DNA of 64,000 bases. It comes from Cymbomonas tetramitiformis (lineage: Eukaryota > Chlorophyta > Pyramimonadophyceae > Pyramimonadales > Pyramimonadaceae). This document shows positions 19,958-32,635 of this stretch, in pieces. Location of the stretch: assembly GCA_001247695.2 (NCBI GenBank), contig LGRX02012742.1, positions 27,033 through 91,032 on the forward strand, written 5' to 3'. How positions within the stretch are numbered: the stretch's first letter is position 1; every line of letters starts with the position of its first letter. The notes beneath the pieces were generated by a model. It worked only from the letters and a program-made list of their open reading frames with translations, searched no databases and had not been told where the DNA came from. The translations under genes and the position numbers were made by a program.

Positions 19958-22900
19958 TCAGTTCTGTACAACAGACGACAAAACATCAAAATAGGTTGGG
20001 AAAGTCTTTCGTGTGCAGCCTGGGTCATTGATGATGATGGACTCATCTCCACATGCAGCAAGGGCAAAGGCCATGGCCTGTCCATTCCGCAACAAGTTCC
20101 CACACAAGTAAGACACCACGCCAAGAGAAATGCAAAAGCTGATTCCATCCATCCTGTAAATGTGTGAGAGATGGACTCACGAAGACTTAGACAACCAGAG
20201 ACACTGTTGACAGCACGGGTCACATATACAGGTCAACATATGCGAAGTCCTTCCCCATCTCTGTGGGGTTACTGGACTACTCCGGCTGCCAACTAGAAGG
20301 GCAGAATTAGGTTGATTTGCATTCCGAATGCAGTGTTTTTTCAAAGGAATGTGTCAGCTTTGCCCATTTTCACCCCATATGTTATATTTTCTACGACTGC
20401 GCGCGATAAAAATGTGGTGCATAAAACTGCAGACGAGCTTAACGTTTCTACTTCCCTCAGCAAATCTCAAACTCTTAAAAGCGAGGCGCTCGTCTCAGAG
20501 AAGCACCCACAGAGCTCAGAAGCAGACAGGGCCACCGGCTTGGGATCCACGTCAAAATGGTGGAAGCATATTGCGGGGCATGCAAATAACGGGGCCCACC
20601 ATGCGATGGTCGTCGTAGGTGTCAATGTCCACGCCGGCATTGAGCTTCGCAGGTGGCGTGATCACGCAGTAGTCAGGGCCCTCCTCCACGTCAGCGCCGA
20701 GCTTTCTGTGCAAGTTATCCTCAGACCAGCAGCCGTAAACTCTAAGCACAACTTTGCAGGAATTCTCCCAACGTCTTCCAAAAGTCGAATACATCTGACC
20801 ATGATTCGTTTCGCACCCCCCTAAGTCTACCTGAGACCCTGGCACTCATTGGGTACGAGCACCCCCCTAAGTCTACCTGAGACCCTGGCACTCATTGGGT
20901 ACGAGCACCCTCCTAAGATCTCCTGAGACCCTGCAAGACGTAGGTCATAACCTGAGTCAGGCAAGACGAAGGTCATAACCTGAGTTAGGCAAGACGAAGG
21001 TCATAACCTGAGTCAGGCAAGACGAAGGTCATAACCTGAGTTAGGCAAGACGTAGGTCATAACCTGAGTTAGGCAAGCCGAAGGTCATAACCTGAGTTAG
21101 GCAAGCCGAAGGTCATAACCTGAGTTAGGCAAGCCGAAGTTCATAACCTGAGTTAGGCAATATGAAGGTTATGCCCGGAGCCAGGCAATATTAAGGTCAT
21201 AACCTGAGTCAGGCAATACAAAGCTTTGAAACACTGACAGAAACAGCTATCGCCCCACTGGAAACCTGAGGGTGGGGTTTCACATCAAGCAACCTGGTCA
21301 TTCGGTGGCGCAAGTTCCTCACTCCTCCACGGCGCCTTCACGGGCCGCGCGGGATCCCCTCAGCCTTACACTCCAGAGTGCCCTCCGTGTTGGGCCGCAC
21401 CTCAGCTCAGTGACGATGGCAATCATGCGCTCCGTCTCCTTCACTCGCCAGTTGCCCACATCCCGGATCGCAGTCGGTCCTGCCCCATGCGCACAGCTCC
21501 ATGTCATTCAGCGTTGCAGCGTTACGCATCCCCCGCCCCATGCCCACAGCCCCATGTCATCCAGCGCCGCCCCGGTATGCATCCCCCGCCACACAGCCAT
21601 TCAGGCCACACCATATCAGCTGACACCGCCTCAGGATCCTCTGCCAGCAACAGGCCTATACCGAGCCTGCCGCAGGCTGCATCTCGCGTCCTGCGCATAA
21701 GTGACGGCCTTCACGGTGACTCGGTCATTGCAAAGGCCGCACGCGCCAGTGGAGCAACATCGGGCTCTCCATCTGGAGCGCGACTCGGCGCGGCCATCTC
21801 GAGACAGCGAATGTGTCACACGCCTCGAGGTAGAACCTGGGAGAAAGCTGGAACAAGAGAGCGCCGCATGCGTACCCCGGGGCCCCCGGGCAGGCGCGTG
21901 CAGGGCTCCTCAGCTCTCCGATGGATGGAAGAAACGAGGTCAGAACTTGGCCCACACGCCCACTAGCACTCCATTGAATTACGCGGCTGAACCTCATTTG
22001 TGTGGGTCGTGCGGGAGCAGTGTGACGTGGCGCACCCTCCGCGAAGAGGGCAGCCACCGCAAACGTCATGGCGGCATCGGGCATTCGTGTGGGTCGTGCG
22101 GGAGCAGTGTGACGTGGCGCACCCTCCGCGAAGAGGGCAGCCACCGCAAGCGTCATGGCGGCATCGGGCATTTGTGCGGGTCGTGCGGAGAGCAGTGTGA
22201 CGTGGCGCACCCTCCGCGAAGAGGGCAGCCACCGCAAGCGTCATGGCGGCATCGGGCATTTGTGTGGGTCGTGCGGGAGCAGTGTGACGTGGCGCACCTC
22301 CGCGAAGAGGGCAGCCACCGCAAGCGTCATGGCGGCATCGGGTATTTGTGTGGGTCGTGCGGGAGTAGTGTGACGGGGCGCACCCTCCGCGAAGAGGGCA
22401 GCCACCGCAAGCGCTGCCATGGCGGCATCGGGCATTTGTGTGGGTCGTATGGAGCAGTGTGACGGGCGCACCCTCCGCGAAGAGGCAGCCACCGCAAGCG
22501 TCATGGCGGCATCGGGCATTTGTGTGGGTCAAGCGGGAGAGCAGTGTGACGTGGCGCACCCTCCGCGAAGAGGGCAGCCACTGTACAGCGCCATGGCGGC
22601 ATCGGGCATTCGTGTGGGTCGGGCGCGGGAGCAGTGTGACGTGGCGCACCCTCCGCGAAGAGGGCAGCCACCGCAGCGCCATGGCGGTACGGGCATTTGT
22701 GTGGGCCGTAAGCGGGAGCAGTGTGTGACGTGGCGCACGCTCCGCGAAGAGGGCAGCCACCGCAAGCGTCATGGCGGCATCGGGCATTTGTGTGGGTCGT
22801 GCGGGAGCAGTGTGACGTGGCGCACCCTCCGCGAAGAGGGCAGCCACCGCGAGCGTCATGGCGGCATCGGGCATTTGGTTCATGTCAACATCGACGCCCT

Positions 22901-25900
22901 TCAGCTGCCCTGCGAGGCCCGTGCCCCCCGCAAGCACTTCTCAGCGCCCGGATCACCCAGTCCCTCGCGGACCAGATGTGATCAACGGGGCACCGGCCTC
23001 TTCAGGAGAATGCTGCACTGCGGGCGGAGCAACTCCTCGCACTTTCAGTGGTGGGCGCACAGCCGTCCACGTCATCTGTAAGTGCTCTATCCCTGTTTCA
23101 CTGACTCGGAGCGCGTACGTCTGCCCCAGTCATCTGTAAGTGCATTATCCCTGTTTCACTGACTCGGAGCGCGTACGTCTGCCCCAGTCATCTGTAAGTG
23201 CTCTATCCCTGTTTCACTGACTCGAGCGCGTACGCCTGCCCCAGTCATCTGTAAGTGCTCTATCCCTGTTTCACTGACTCGGAGCGCGTACGTCTGCCCC
23301 AGTCATCTGTAAGTGCTCTATCCCTGTTTCACTGACTGAGCGCGTACGCCTGCCCCAGTCATCTGTAAGTGCTCTATCCCTGTTTCACTGACTCGAGCGC
23401 GTACGCCTGCCCCAGTCATCTGTAAGTGCTCTATCCCTGTTTCACTGACTCGGAGCGCGTACGTCTGCCCCAGTCATCTGTAAGTGCTCTATCCCTGTTT
23501 CACTGACTCGGAGCGCGTACGCCTGCCCCAGTCATCTGTAAGTGCTCTATCCCTGTTTCACTGACTCGAGCGCGCACGTCTGCCCCAGTCATCTGTAAGT
23601 GCTCTATCCCTGTTTCACTGACTCGGAGCGCGTACGTCTGCCCCAGTCATCTGTAAGTGCTCTATCCCTGTTTCACTGACTCGGAGCGCGTACGTCTGCC
23701 CCATTCACATGGAGGCCTAGCACCGTGCTGCATCTCGAATGCTGACTGCCTTGCGTGGCAGCTTGCCACCACAGCTGCTGTTCACATCTTTCCCCCGCTA
23801 TACATACAACCAGTCAGGCTGCTGGCACTGAGTGCGCATTGGGGCGTGGGAGTCCACCTGTGCCCGTCACGGTGACGCTATTTGGAGCCCACTCCACCTG
23901 TGTGTGCCGGGATGATCCGCTCTTAGCACACTGAACGGCATGAGATCGGCCAACAAAAGCCAGCCCACCATCATCCCAGTGGATGTGAGAAGCAAATCAG
24001 GAGCAGGGCCGGGGCGCTCTTAGCACAAACACACACCGTACACACACCGGGGCTCCACGTGGCATCGAGGCTTCACCTTCAGCTGGGGGCATCACCACCG
24101 TCTTGGCCAATCCAGCCTCAGCCAATCACACATCATCCCAAAGAAGCCAGGCGCCTGCTCCTACGGCTTCATGGCAGCCTCTCTCTCCCAAATCCCACCC
24201 GCACAACAAGCGCCAGGTCATCAGATTCCGGTGGGCGGGGCCAGGGCATCCGGCAGGAGGTTTCTCACCTTGGCGCCCATCAGCTCCATTACCTCGGCAA
24301 ACTTCACGTCGCCCTGGAGGCTGTCCGTGCCGCAGCCCTCCACTGTGACCGTGCCCCCTGTGATAGCGGCGCCTGTGACAACGCGGGGCACAGCACGCGG
24401 CGCGCTGGCTGAGTCCAGAGAGCAGGCGGGTGACACGAGCACCGAGCAGCGCTGGCTGAGTCCATAGAGCGGGCGGGTGACACGAGCACGCGGCGCGCTG
24501 GCTGAGTCCAGAGAGCGGGCGGGTGACACGAGCACGCGGCCACCAAGTGCACACCTGCCACAAAATATGACGCGCTGGATGCGTCACCCTCGACGTAGCT
24601 GCTTCCAGGGCTCTTGTACGTCTGCATCGCCAGGCCCGCTTCACTCCCCTTTTGCTCTGAGCCTATTATTTTATCATTATATATATTATTATCATTACAA
24701 TGATCTATCATTATATATATTATTATCATTACAATGATCTATCATTATATATACAACATATATATGTTACACGCCAATCCCGCGGCGCGATTAATCGTGC
24801 CCCGTTCACGCCAATCCCGCCCGGCGCGATTGGCGTTGTGAAAAATGCCACGCCAATCGCACCCCATAGAGCCTACAATTTGCAAGGTATTCACTTCAAC
24901 CACGGTCAACAACAAACACGTAGAAAAACATACTTCTCTGACACAATTATTATAATATATATCATATATATTAGATGCGTCACTTTTGCTTCTACCGAGT
25001 CTGTATCAATCGCACAACCGAAATGGGCAACCCATCCACAGTGTGCCGACCCAACAGGGGCAGCCGCGCCCATCGAACCACCTGCACGTGGCAATGGAAG
25101 GGCGCTCTGCAGCCCTCCACCATCTGCGATGCTCGGGCTTTGCGGGGCACTGGGCATGGAGGATGCTGGCGGCGGCGGGGGAAGTGAGAAGGAAGCTCGC
25201 GCGATCCGTTTGTCTTGGATATACTGACCCGGTGTGGCGCTGCCGCCGGCTCTTAGCGGCGGGGCGCGCACCTGGCCCCCAGGGATGCGCATCGACTGGT
25301 AGTCGTCGCTGTGCTCAACGGTGACCCCGTACCGCTTCATCAGCTTCACCGTCATGTCCACGTAAGGCACCTGCACCACGCAGGCGCCCGCATGAGGAGC
25401 CTTGTACTGCGCTGCTCAAAACGCACTCCCGCGAGGCGCTCCAGCGAGCCGCACGTCGACTGATCCAGGCCGCACGTAGACTGATCCAGGCCGCACGTCG
25501 ACTGATCCAGGCCGCACGCCGACTGATCCAGGCCGCACAACTGATCCAGGCCACACGTAGACTGATCCAGGCCACATAGACTGATCCAGGCCGCACAACT
25601 GATCCAGGCCACACAACTGATCCAGGCCGCTTGCCTGCTAGGCACTCATGAACCAGTCCAAGGATAAGCACACACGCACACTTAGCGGCGCTTCCAGGAT
25701 CAGCGATGCGTGGGAGAGAGCAGAGGAGAGGAGTGGGTGGCAGTAGGGGGCGAGGATTAGAAGGCAGTTCCGTGACATGGAGGGAGAAGTGGGCCCAGCT
25801 GTTCTCATTTGCACTTGCATCGGGGTCGCAGGGCTGATTAACTGACGGACTCAAGGGCGATGCAGACTTAGACTGGCAGAGGACCTGAACCAGAGGCGCT

Positions 25901-28900
25901 TGGCGCGGGGCTTAGTGGTGTGAGGGGGAGGCAGGGACCCTAACCAGAGAGCTGGCGCGGGGCTTAGTGGTGTGAGGGGAGGCAGGGACCCCAACCAGAG
26001 GCGCTTGGCGCGGGGCTTAGTGGGTGAGGGGAGGCAGGGACCCCAACCAGAGAGATGCCATGCGCGGGCTTAGTGGGTGAGGGGAGGCAGGGACCCAACC
26101 AGAGGATGCGCTTACGCGGGCTTAGTGGTGTGAGGGGAGGCAGGGACCCAACCAGAGGCGCTTGGCGCGGGGCTTAGTGGTGTGAGGGGGAGGCAGGGAC
26201 CCCAACCAGAGGCGCTTGGCGCGGGGCTTAGTGGTGTGAGGGGAGGCAGGGACCCCAACCAGAGGCGCTTGGCGCGGGGCTTAGTGGTGTGAGGGGAGGC
26301 AGGGACCCCAACCCTGCTCATGGGGAGGAGGCTCCGCGGCAGGAGGTGGAGAGGTTGGCATCGATGGACATGGCTTGGGAGGACGCCAGTAATTAGATGG
26401 GCTATGCTAAGTAGCCAGGGCAGGATGGACACAGTGGCAGGACACAAGGGTCCTGGGGCACGCAACCTGGCAGTCTGGGCAGACTTCCGGTGGGGCCGGC
26501 GAGACTGGAAGGAGGCTATCACAGCTCTTGAAGAGCATGAAGGATGTGCGGCAACAGGCGGAAAATTGTCCGGCGGGGGAGGGACAGGGCCCGGGTAACG
26601 TGGAGGCCCGGTCTGCTGAGGTGTCTGTGGGCGCAAGCAGGGCCACCCAAGCGGCCTCGCCTCATCACCTGAAAGTCCAGGATGACTTGGCAGAAGGGGA
26701 TACCCGCCGGGCCCAGAGCACGGGGGCTGGATCAGCGCGGGGCCCCACCAGATCAGGCAGCGTCCTTGGCTGAGCAAGGGGTGGCCAATTTGATGGGGGC
26801 AAACAGTCGGGTGGCTCAGCTTCTTGAGGGGGCTGTCTGCACGGCGAGACTGCTGGCCATGCCGGAACTCGCAGGGATGAACCATTGTTGGCGACAGCCG
26901 GTTGGTGAACTATTGGCCGCTGGGAGGGCTTTGGACCAACATGCAAATGTGTAGATCGGACTACAAGTGGGAACAGTGCAGATCAACAGGGGCAGTGCAA
27001 ATGTGGAGCACAGCATCACTCAAGATCACAGCTTTCCTGCAGGTGTCAAGGCTTCAGTGCCCTAGAGTTGGTGTTGGGGGTAGAGGACCGCAAGTGCAGT
27101 TTGACGGCGGGCGGAAGCAATTCAGTCCATCATTCTCAGCCCCCTAGGACAGTGCTTGGGAACACTGGACGTGTTGTGGGTGGACAAGCTCTCTTGAGGC
27201 CAGGCTTGTGAGCCAGTCCAGATCGCCTTGCCTGCGTGCAGACTGTGGCCCGAAGGATCGCGTGCCCATCGTGCCCCTTCGCAGGGCTGCGGAGAGTCGC
27301 GAGTGCAAGCACGTCGCGCAAGTTGCTGGCTCGAGAAGGCCGATCGCAGTGATTCAAGGGCGCCGGGCGAAGCCACCCGACCTCTGCAGCGCAGGCGGGC
27401 AGGCAGGGGAGCGGGACGATTGTATCCAGCAAACAGGTGCACGCCACGTATCTCGGTGGTGGGGGATGTACATACCGACACCAATTTGTCCTTGATGGTG
27501 ATGTCAATATCACCCAGGGCCAAAGGGGAGGCCATGAGCATGGCTGTGAGGTACTGGCTGCTCACAGCACCGCTGAGCTCCACCTTCCCTCCGGGCAGCC
27601 CGGCAGCCTTCACCTGCCCTCTCACGAACCCCCCCCCTCGCCGCGCCGCTCAGCTCAACCTTTGGCAGTCTGCACCTGACTTCTCCCGAGGGTCCCCATG
27701 CGCTCTCCAATTTGCAACAACTTCTCCGTCTCTTTGTTTCTACTCATGCCATATGTCCGATGCGAGTATGCGTATGCTTGGAATTGCAAACTGTGCAATT
27801 ATGGATGCCCGTCCGGAATGAGTTCTACCGGCTGGGGGCAGCATTCCAGGCACGGGCCCAGAAAGGTGAGATCTGCACACGCGCGTGGCACTTTGGCACA
27901 CACCTCCACAGGGGGACAGCCGGTGCCAAGTGTGCACTCGGCTTCGACGCCAAGCTGCACGAGGCCGTCCACCTGTGCCAGGAAGCGCCCTCAACCATCG
28001 GCGCACGTTATACCACCACCCTCAAGCCCATGACGTCCACCATCCTCCAGCCTGGGCGACGAATGGAATGGACAGGAGCTGCACGTTCCGTTTGGTGTAC
28101 ATCGAGCCCCACGTTCCCAATGTCGGAAGGGAGCCGCATTATTTGAATTTCGTTATACGACACGCACGTGGCGCGAGTCGGAGTCGCAACTTCGGCAACT
28201 TATGAAGCGAAAGTTTCGAGTTTCGGAATGCGAGCTCGAGAAAGAGAGCCCCAAGTGTAAGGAAAAAAGAGAAAGACAGCCCCCGACAAGCAACTACAGT
28301 GAAAGGCGTGGCCCGCAGTGGATGATTCTTCGGGCAGGTGCGCTCAAGGGTAGGACAATTACATCTTGCTTAGCGCAGGATTATCGGACTGGAGAAGGCC
28401 GTACGGTGCGGCGAGGACCTATTTAAGATGGTCCTGATCAAGCTGGGATCGGTGTATGACACCCAATATCCACAGGACTAACACGCTCCGGCACTAGCAC
28501 AAGCACACAGCGGCGGGATATGAACGGTGGTCCTTGAACGCACCAGATCGCCGATCGGTCTCTCGCGCATCCGCGGAACTCCGTCCAAAACGAAAGTTCC
28601 CCTGTAAACGGGGAAAACCTCAACCTTAGCTCCTCTCTGAATCTCAAGTCAAACCCGTTTTTTCCCGTAGGAGAAACCGAGAGTAAGTCCAGCTTAATCT
28701 GCAAGGTGCATTTTATGTGCATAGTCGCAAAAACGATATCGTAACAGAATCTCTTATGCGTGTGCTTCACCACGTGTTCGGGAACTGTCTAGAACTGCGA
28801 TTCGTCTGGATGCGCGAGGTCAGGCTTATACGAGCCGAGCAGAGGCTGAAGCGCGTGAACATATGAGCACATGCAAATGCGCTGTTCTTTGACTTACTTG

Positions 28901-30217
28901 GTCAGGACTCAGGAGTAAGAACACGTAGCATCCAGAACATTGCCCAGAGAAGCGATACATTTCTTATCTATGTGCGCTCATCAGGGATGCAAATATTCAG
29001 TGGCCGCGGGAACGCGGAAGGACGCCTGAGACCCACCGTCCAGCAGCTGCCACCGCAGCAGTCAACGGACGCATCGCAGTGCCAGCGTTTCCCAAGAACA
29101 GGTCGCCACCTTCGGGCTTGAACTTGCCGCCGCAGCCCGTAACCTGCAAGAAAGCCAGAAAACGCTTTTGTATGGAGTTCGCCGGTTGTCTAGTCTCCGC
29201 TGGCGTGAGCCTGGTTTGTACGACTTGCTTTCCATCGCCGCATAGATCAATATAGAAAAGACAGCCCTTTCTGGCAGGCTAGTTCGTTATCCAATTTCGG
29301 CGGTGAGCTTTGAAAGTAAATACGCACTCTTGTTCTTTCTTGTTGGCAAGTGTCTCTTTGGATGATACACATTCAGCTCAGGAATTACAGTGACCTATGC
29401 CTGGCCACGGTTGGGGCAGCACCTTCATAATGTTGGCCGCGCGATCTTCATCCATTTCAATTCCGAGAGCTTCCAAAGCACCGACCTAAGTGCAGAAGAG
29501 CACGTTTTGAAATGTCTTAACGAGGCTAACTGATAGTTTGCAGGACATGCTTTGCAAAAGTAGCCCGATGAAACACGAATTCAGCTCACTGCAAGTGCGA
29601 AAAGGGTGCTCAGGCAAGCAAACGCTAAAAACGCCATAATATTGACGACCACTGTAGTAAAATAACAACAAAGTAGCCCGGCGAAGTCTATCAACAGAAT
29701 CTGAGGGGCACTATAAGATTGCAGTGTTTGCAGGAGATCGACCTGTCTCATGTATCGACATTGTTAAAGGTTGGCGACTCGAAAGAAACGGAGTTGTGTC
29801 GCGGGCTCACCATGTACCGAATGTCATCGCTGTCCAACAGATTTTCTACTGTAGTTTCGCCCTCTGCCAACGCAGCCAGCAGCAAGATACGATTCGATAG
29901 AGACTTGGACCCTGGAAGCCTGTGCAGAGAGCGCAAGTTGTTAACGAGAAGACGCTGAGAACGGCGATCAAACCTGCCCAGCTCGAAGACGCTACCTCAC
30001 ACGGTCAAAAAATACATGAAGTGGCGGATTGAAACGAATATTACCGGACTACTCCATCAATTTTCTTTATAGGTTGCAAAGTGAGGGTCTCGACAGCAGT
30101 TTCCGCTGCCGCCGCTCGAACTTTCATAGCTCGTCCTACGCTGAGCTTTCCCGTGAATGAAAGCCTTGGCCGTAAAGGCGTCACGCCTTTACTTGCCTGT
30201 TGTGCAGGTGAGGTCAT
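19958..30217 (-). CDS. EPSPS: Plastid EPSP synthase (3-phosphoshikimate 1-carboxyvinyltransferase), 15 exons
   Basis: Sixth enzyme of the shikimate pathway: joins PEP to shikimate-3-phosphate in the plastid. Exons on the minus strand: 30045-30217, 29811-29919, 29423-29485, 29037-29143, 28544-28601, 27904-27972, 27476-27613, 25272-25370, 24555-24621, 24269-24372, 23858-23897, 22826-22909, 21401-21479, 20600-20705, 19958-20077. All introns are GT-AG, phases agree throughout, and the product is 471 aa (480 from the upstream ATG at 30244). The first ~45 residues ([11 protein letters not shown]..., Ser/Arg/Ala-rich) look like a transit peptide. Catalytic landmarks in order: [50 protein letters not shown] (catalytic Asp), [28 protein letters not shown]. 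The GNAGTAMRP motif is the class I, glyphosate-sensitive form. No coding break was found. Most larger introns hold minisatellites. Confidence 0.96.
20815..20930. repeat. 46-bp minisatellite in EPSPS intron 13
   Basis: Two and a half copies of a 46-bp unit containing CTAAGTCTACCTGAGACCCT and CATTGGGTACGAGCA, at an exact 46-bp spacing (20821, 20867, 20913). Confidence 0.9.
20931..21220. repeat. 28-bp minisatellite in EPSPS intron 13
   Basis: About ten copies of a 28-bp unit (GGCAAGACGAAGGTCATAAC then CTGAGT(C/T)A), directly adjoining the 46-bp array. Both units contain CTGAG and AAG words and may share an origin. Confidence 0.95.
21990..22880. repeat. 87-bp array made of EPSPS exon 12 plus its splice donor
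   Basis: About ten copies at 87-bp spacing in intron 12. Read on the minus strand each unit is the 3' half of exon 12 ([17 protein letters not shown]), the donor GAGG/GTGCGCC and about 40 nt of intron, ending before the next ATGCCCGATG. Only the copy nearest exon 11 has the exon's own 5' part ([11 protein letters not shown]) and acceptor; the others lack an AG acceptor. Several copies carry small indels. The 87-bp period equals 29 codons, so reading through the array stays open for a long way. Confidence 0.95.
23068..23705. repeat. 58-bp minisatellite in EPSPS intron 11
   Basis: About eleven copies of a 57-58-bp unit containing GTCATCTGTAAGTGCTCTAT, CCCTGTTTCACTGACTC and GCGCGTACGTCTGCCCC. 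On the coding (minus) strand every copy carries CACTTACAG, an acceptor-like word, a short way upstream of the true exon 12 acceptor. Confidence 0.95.
24398..24541. repeat. About 46-bp minisatellite in EPSPS intron 9
   Basis: Three copies of GCGCTGGCTGAGTCC-(A/T)AGAGC-GGCGGGTGACACGAGCAC, filling most of a 182-nt intron. Confidence 0.9.
24668..24765. repeat. 34-bp AT-rich minisatellite in EPSPS intron 8
   Basis: Two and a half copies of a 34-bp AT-rich unit (ATCATTATATATATTATTAT then CATTACAATGATCT). Confidence 0.9.
25452..25640. repeat. 21-bp minisatellite in EPSPS intron 7
   Basis: About ten copies of CTGATCCAGGCC(G/A)CAC with GTAGA or GTCGA between; some copies are shortened to 15-18 bp. 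Confidence 0.92.
25873..26312. repeat. About 53-bp minisatellite in EPSPS intron 7
   Basis: Eight copies built on GGCGCGGGGCTTAGTGG, TGAGGGGAGGCAGGGACC and CCAACCAGAGG, with small indels. On the coding strand the unit is pyrimidine-rich, but it lies more than 1 kb from the acceptor of exon 8 (25370). Confidence 0.92.
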
Positions 30218-30244
30218 GTATGCTTTGTTGCAAATATGTTGCAT

Positions 30245-31306
30245 GATTTATCTGATGCTTCAAGAGAAACCTCAACTCGATGTTCGAAATCTTGGCCTTC
30301 GACTCTGCGTTTAGACGGAACTTTTGACTTTAGGTTTCACAGATACAAGATAGAATTAGAGTGACTATAATCGTAGAGTGCACGTTGGCACATAGACGGT
30401 GGTGTCACGTTTGCACGTTGTTCCAGATGGCCTTTTCTTGGATGGGTTGAATATGTTTATAAATGCCACGTAAGCAGTCACGCTAATGTCGGTATCACGG
30501 TGTGATATTTTGTGTGAAAGAGATGCCGTCAAGATTCGGGTGACTTGGGCACCAAGGGGAATACTCCCGAGTATTATGGTCTCAGAAGATAGAGAGGGGA
30601 TGACCAGCTCAGTTTGGAGCGCGGCGGCTATCTGACGCCAGAGCCACCTTGCTCTGCCGTCAGATTCGTGTAACGCTAAAAACGCGAACGATAATCGTTC
30701 GATCCGCTGAAGGCTTGCAAGTCTCGGAATTGTGTTTTTATAGCTTCGTTTTCAAATTTTCATGCGGTTCTATCAGCAGAAAGGGGATAACTTCTGTCTG
30801 CTGTGCTGAATAACTCCTTATTTTCTAAACCGCACGTAGTTTCACCGATGTTACATGTGATGCCGTAACACCTTAACGAAGACGAAGTCCCCGCGTACTG
30901 CAAAGTTGATATTCAAACTCGAGCGCGGCGAAGATGATGCTAAAACATGCGTATCTTGCGCTATCGTACTCGTTGTGCGATTAACCTCATAGTTTGCGCA
31001 AATTGGAAAGCATCGTCCAATCTTATAATGTTGTGACTTTACAAAGCGGCTACATCACGACGTGCGATGCACATCCTTAAGTATGTATACGTGTACATTT
31101 AACAGTTTGCAGAGAAATTCAGAAATCTCTGCACTTTGAGCAGACGTGTGGGCAAACTAGGGATGTAAGGGGCACGTGTGGCATCCCATCGGGTCGCCAT
31201 TTGAGTCTATTTAACATAGATACTTAATATGCCATTATTCGAGGTCGTATGACCAAGTTATGCCCGATACCGCATAAAAGCCGATATTCCATACTGCAAA
31301 AGGGAC
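30245..31306. other. Upstream region of EPSPS, no gene seen
   Basis: About 1.1 kb without a supported gene between the EPSPS start and the first retroelement fragment; it presumably holds the EPSPS promoter. No clear TATA box could be assigned. Confidence 0.5.
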
Positions 31307-31604
31307 TGCTGAACTCTGTATAGGCAGCCCTGCCGGACCGGGAGTCCCGGGTGCAGGCCCCTATGACAGATCTCTAGGACCAACACTGGACTGCTGACGA
31401 CTGATTTGTAGGTTAGTGTTGTGACACACGCCGTGTCACAGCTCACAGGTAGGCTAGACTCCGAGGACCGTCCGAGACCGCCCCGGGTATATCTAGGGTT
31501 TATTTATCATGAGAGTTTATCCCGACACACGGTTCGGGACCTCTGATAACGCTAGCGAACTAGGATATTCCGGTAGGTCGTGGCCCCATCCACGCTTTTA
31601 TTTT
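31307..31604 (+). mobile_element. Fragment of gag-only LTR family (LTR plus start of leader)
   Basis: 31307-31575 is a diverged copy of the LTR found at 31985, 35310, 39355, 58133 and 63185 (TGCTGAA ... GATATTCCGGTA). It is followed by the first ~28 nt of the family leader (GTCGTGGCCCCATCCACGC). The leader breaks off where a short TIR element begins, so this is an older insertion cut by a younger one. Confidence 0.8.
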
Positions 31605-31984
31605 AGGAACTTCGTCTTTAACACCTAAAGGGCGATATGGAAAATACAGTATGAATATCAGCTATTCTACATATAGTCGTTACGTTTCGGCGCATCGTAG
31701 ATGGCAGTAGGCATCTCGGTGAGGCGTATATGGTATCCCCATTGAGTATACCGATATCGTACGGACCCATTTCATCGGTGGAAATGTCATACAACACCAA
31801 AAATTCGCCGGCGGTCCACACCGAAAAGCAGGTATTTTCTCGGGTCCATGGTAATGACGGCGGTCCCCGGTCGACTGCGCTGCATACATCCAAACCATGC
31901 GAATCACGGTTCGTTTTACTCGTGGTCACACCACAAATGCATTTCGACACCATGCATGCCGCCCTCTTCCCGAATATCGGCTTG

Positions 31985-32236
31985 TGCTGAAATCTGTATA
32001 GGCAACCCTGGCCGGGAGTCCCGGTGCAGGCCCCTATGACAGACTCCTAGGCCAACACTGGACTGCTGACTGATCTATAGGTTCGTGCCGTGACACACGT
32101 TGTGTCACAGGTAGGCTAGACTCCGAAACCGTCCGAGACCGTTCCGGGTATATCTAGCTTAGGGTTTATTTATCTGATGAGTTTATCCACACAGTTCGGG
32201 AGTTTCTGATATCTGGTGAACTAGGATATTCCGGTA
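31985..32236 (+). repeat. 5' LTR of gag-only element
   Basis: 252 bp, TGCTGAAATCTG ... TTCCGGTA. The border is fixed by the GCTTG target duplication and by loss of identity with the 3' LTR just after CCGGTA. Confidence 0.9.
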
Positions 32237-32635
32237 GGTCGTGGCCCCATCCACGCTTTTATTCCACTTGTTGATTTGGCCATGATTGGCTAAAGGGCGG
32301 CTTGGAGAGGTGGTGCGCACGGACGCGTTTGGGTGCGACTAGGAATTATGGTATGAGTTGTTTGCGGTAAGCGACTGGGAGTGGCGGCCATGGGGACCGC
32401 GCCTCGTTACGGACTAGTCCTAGCAATGTTCAGATTCAGTTTTGCACCGGCATTGGCCCTGCTGGTTACTGTTCTTTGGGCTGGTGTTCGCGACACCTTC
32501 GACTTCGACGACATCTTCGAGTGCCCCTTGCCGCTTCGCTCTCTTCGCTCCTCTCCGCTGCTGCGCGTTACCATTTTCCCGCTACAACACCCAACCGCGC
32601 GACTGCGTACCACCTCCCCTCTGGCTTTTCAGAGT

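Noticed and set aside
21963..22937. A 324-codon minus-strand frame through the 87-bp array
   Set aside because: It is repeat read-through from EPSPS exon 12; several units have indels and no independent domain exists. Reported as an array instead.
27228..28205. Plus-strand frames of 100-200 codons over the EPSPS introns and exons
   Set aside because: They are shadows of the minus-strand EPSPS exons and GC-rich introns; splice phases support the minus strand throughout.
31618..31953. 111-codon minus-strand frame
   Set aside because: Lies inside TIR element A and has no domain or codon pattern beyond chance.
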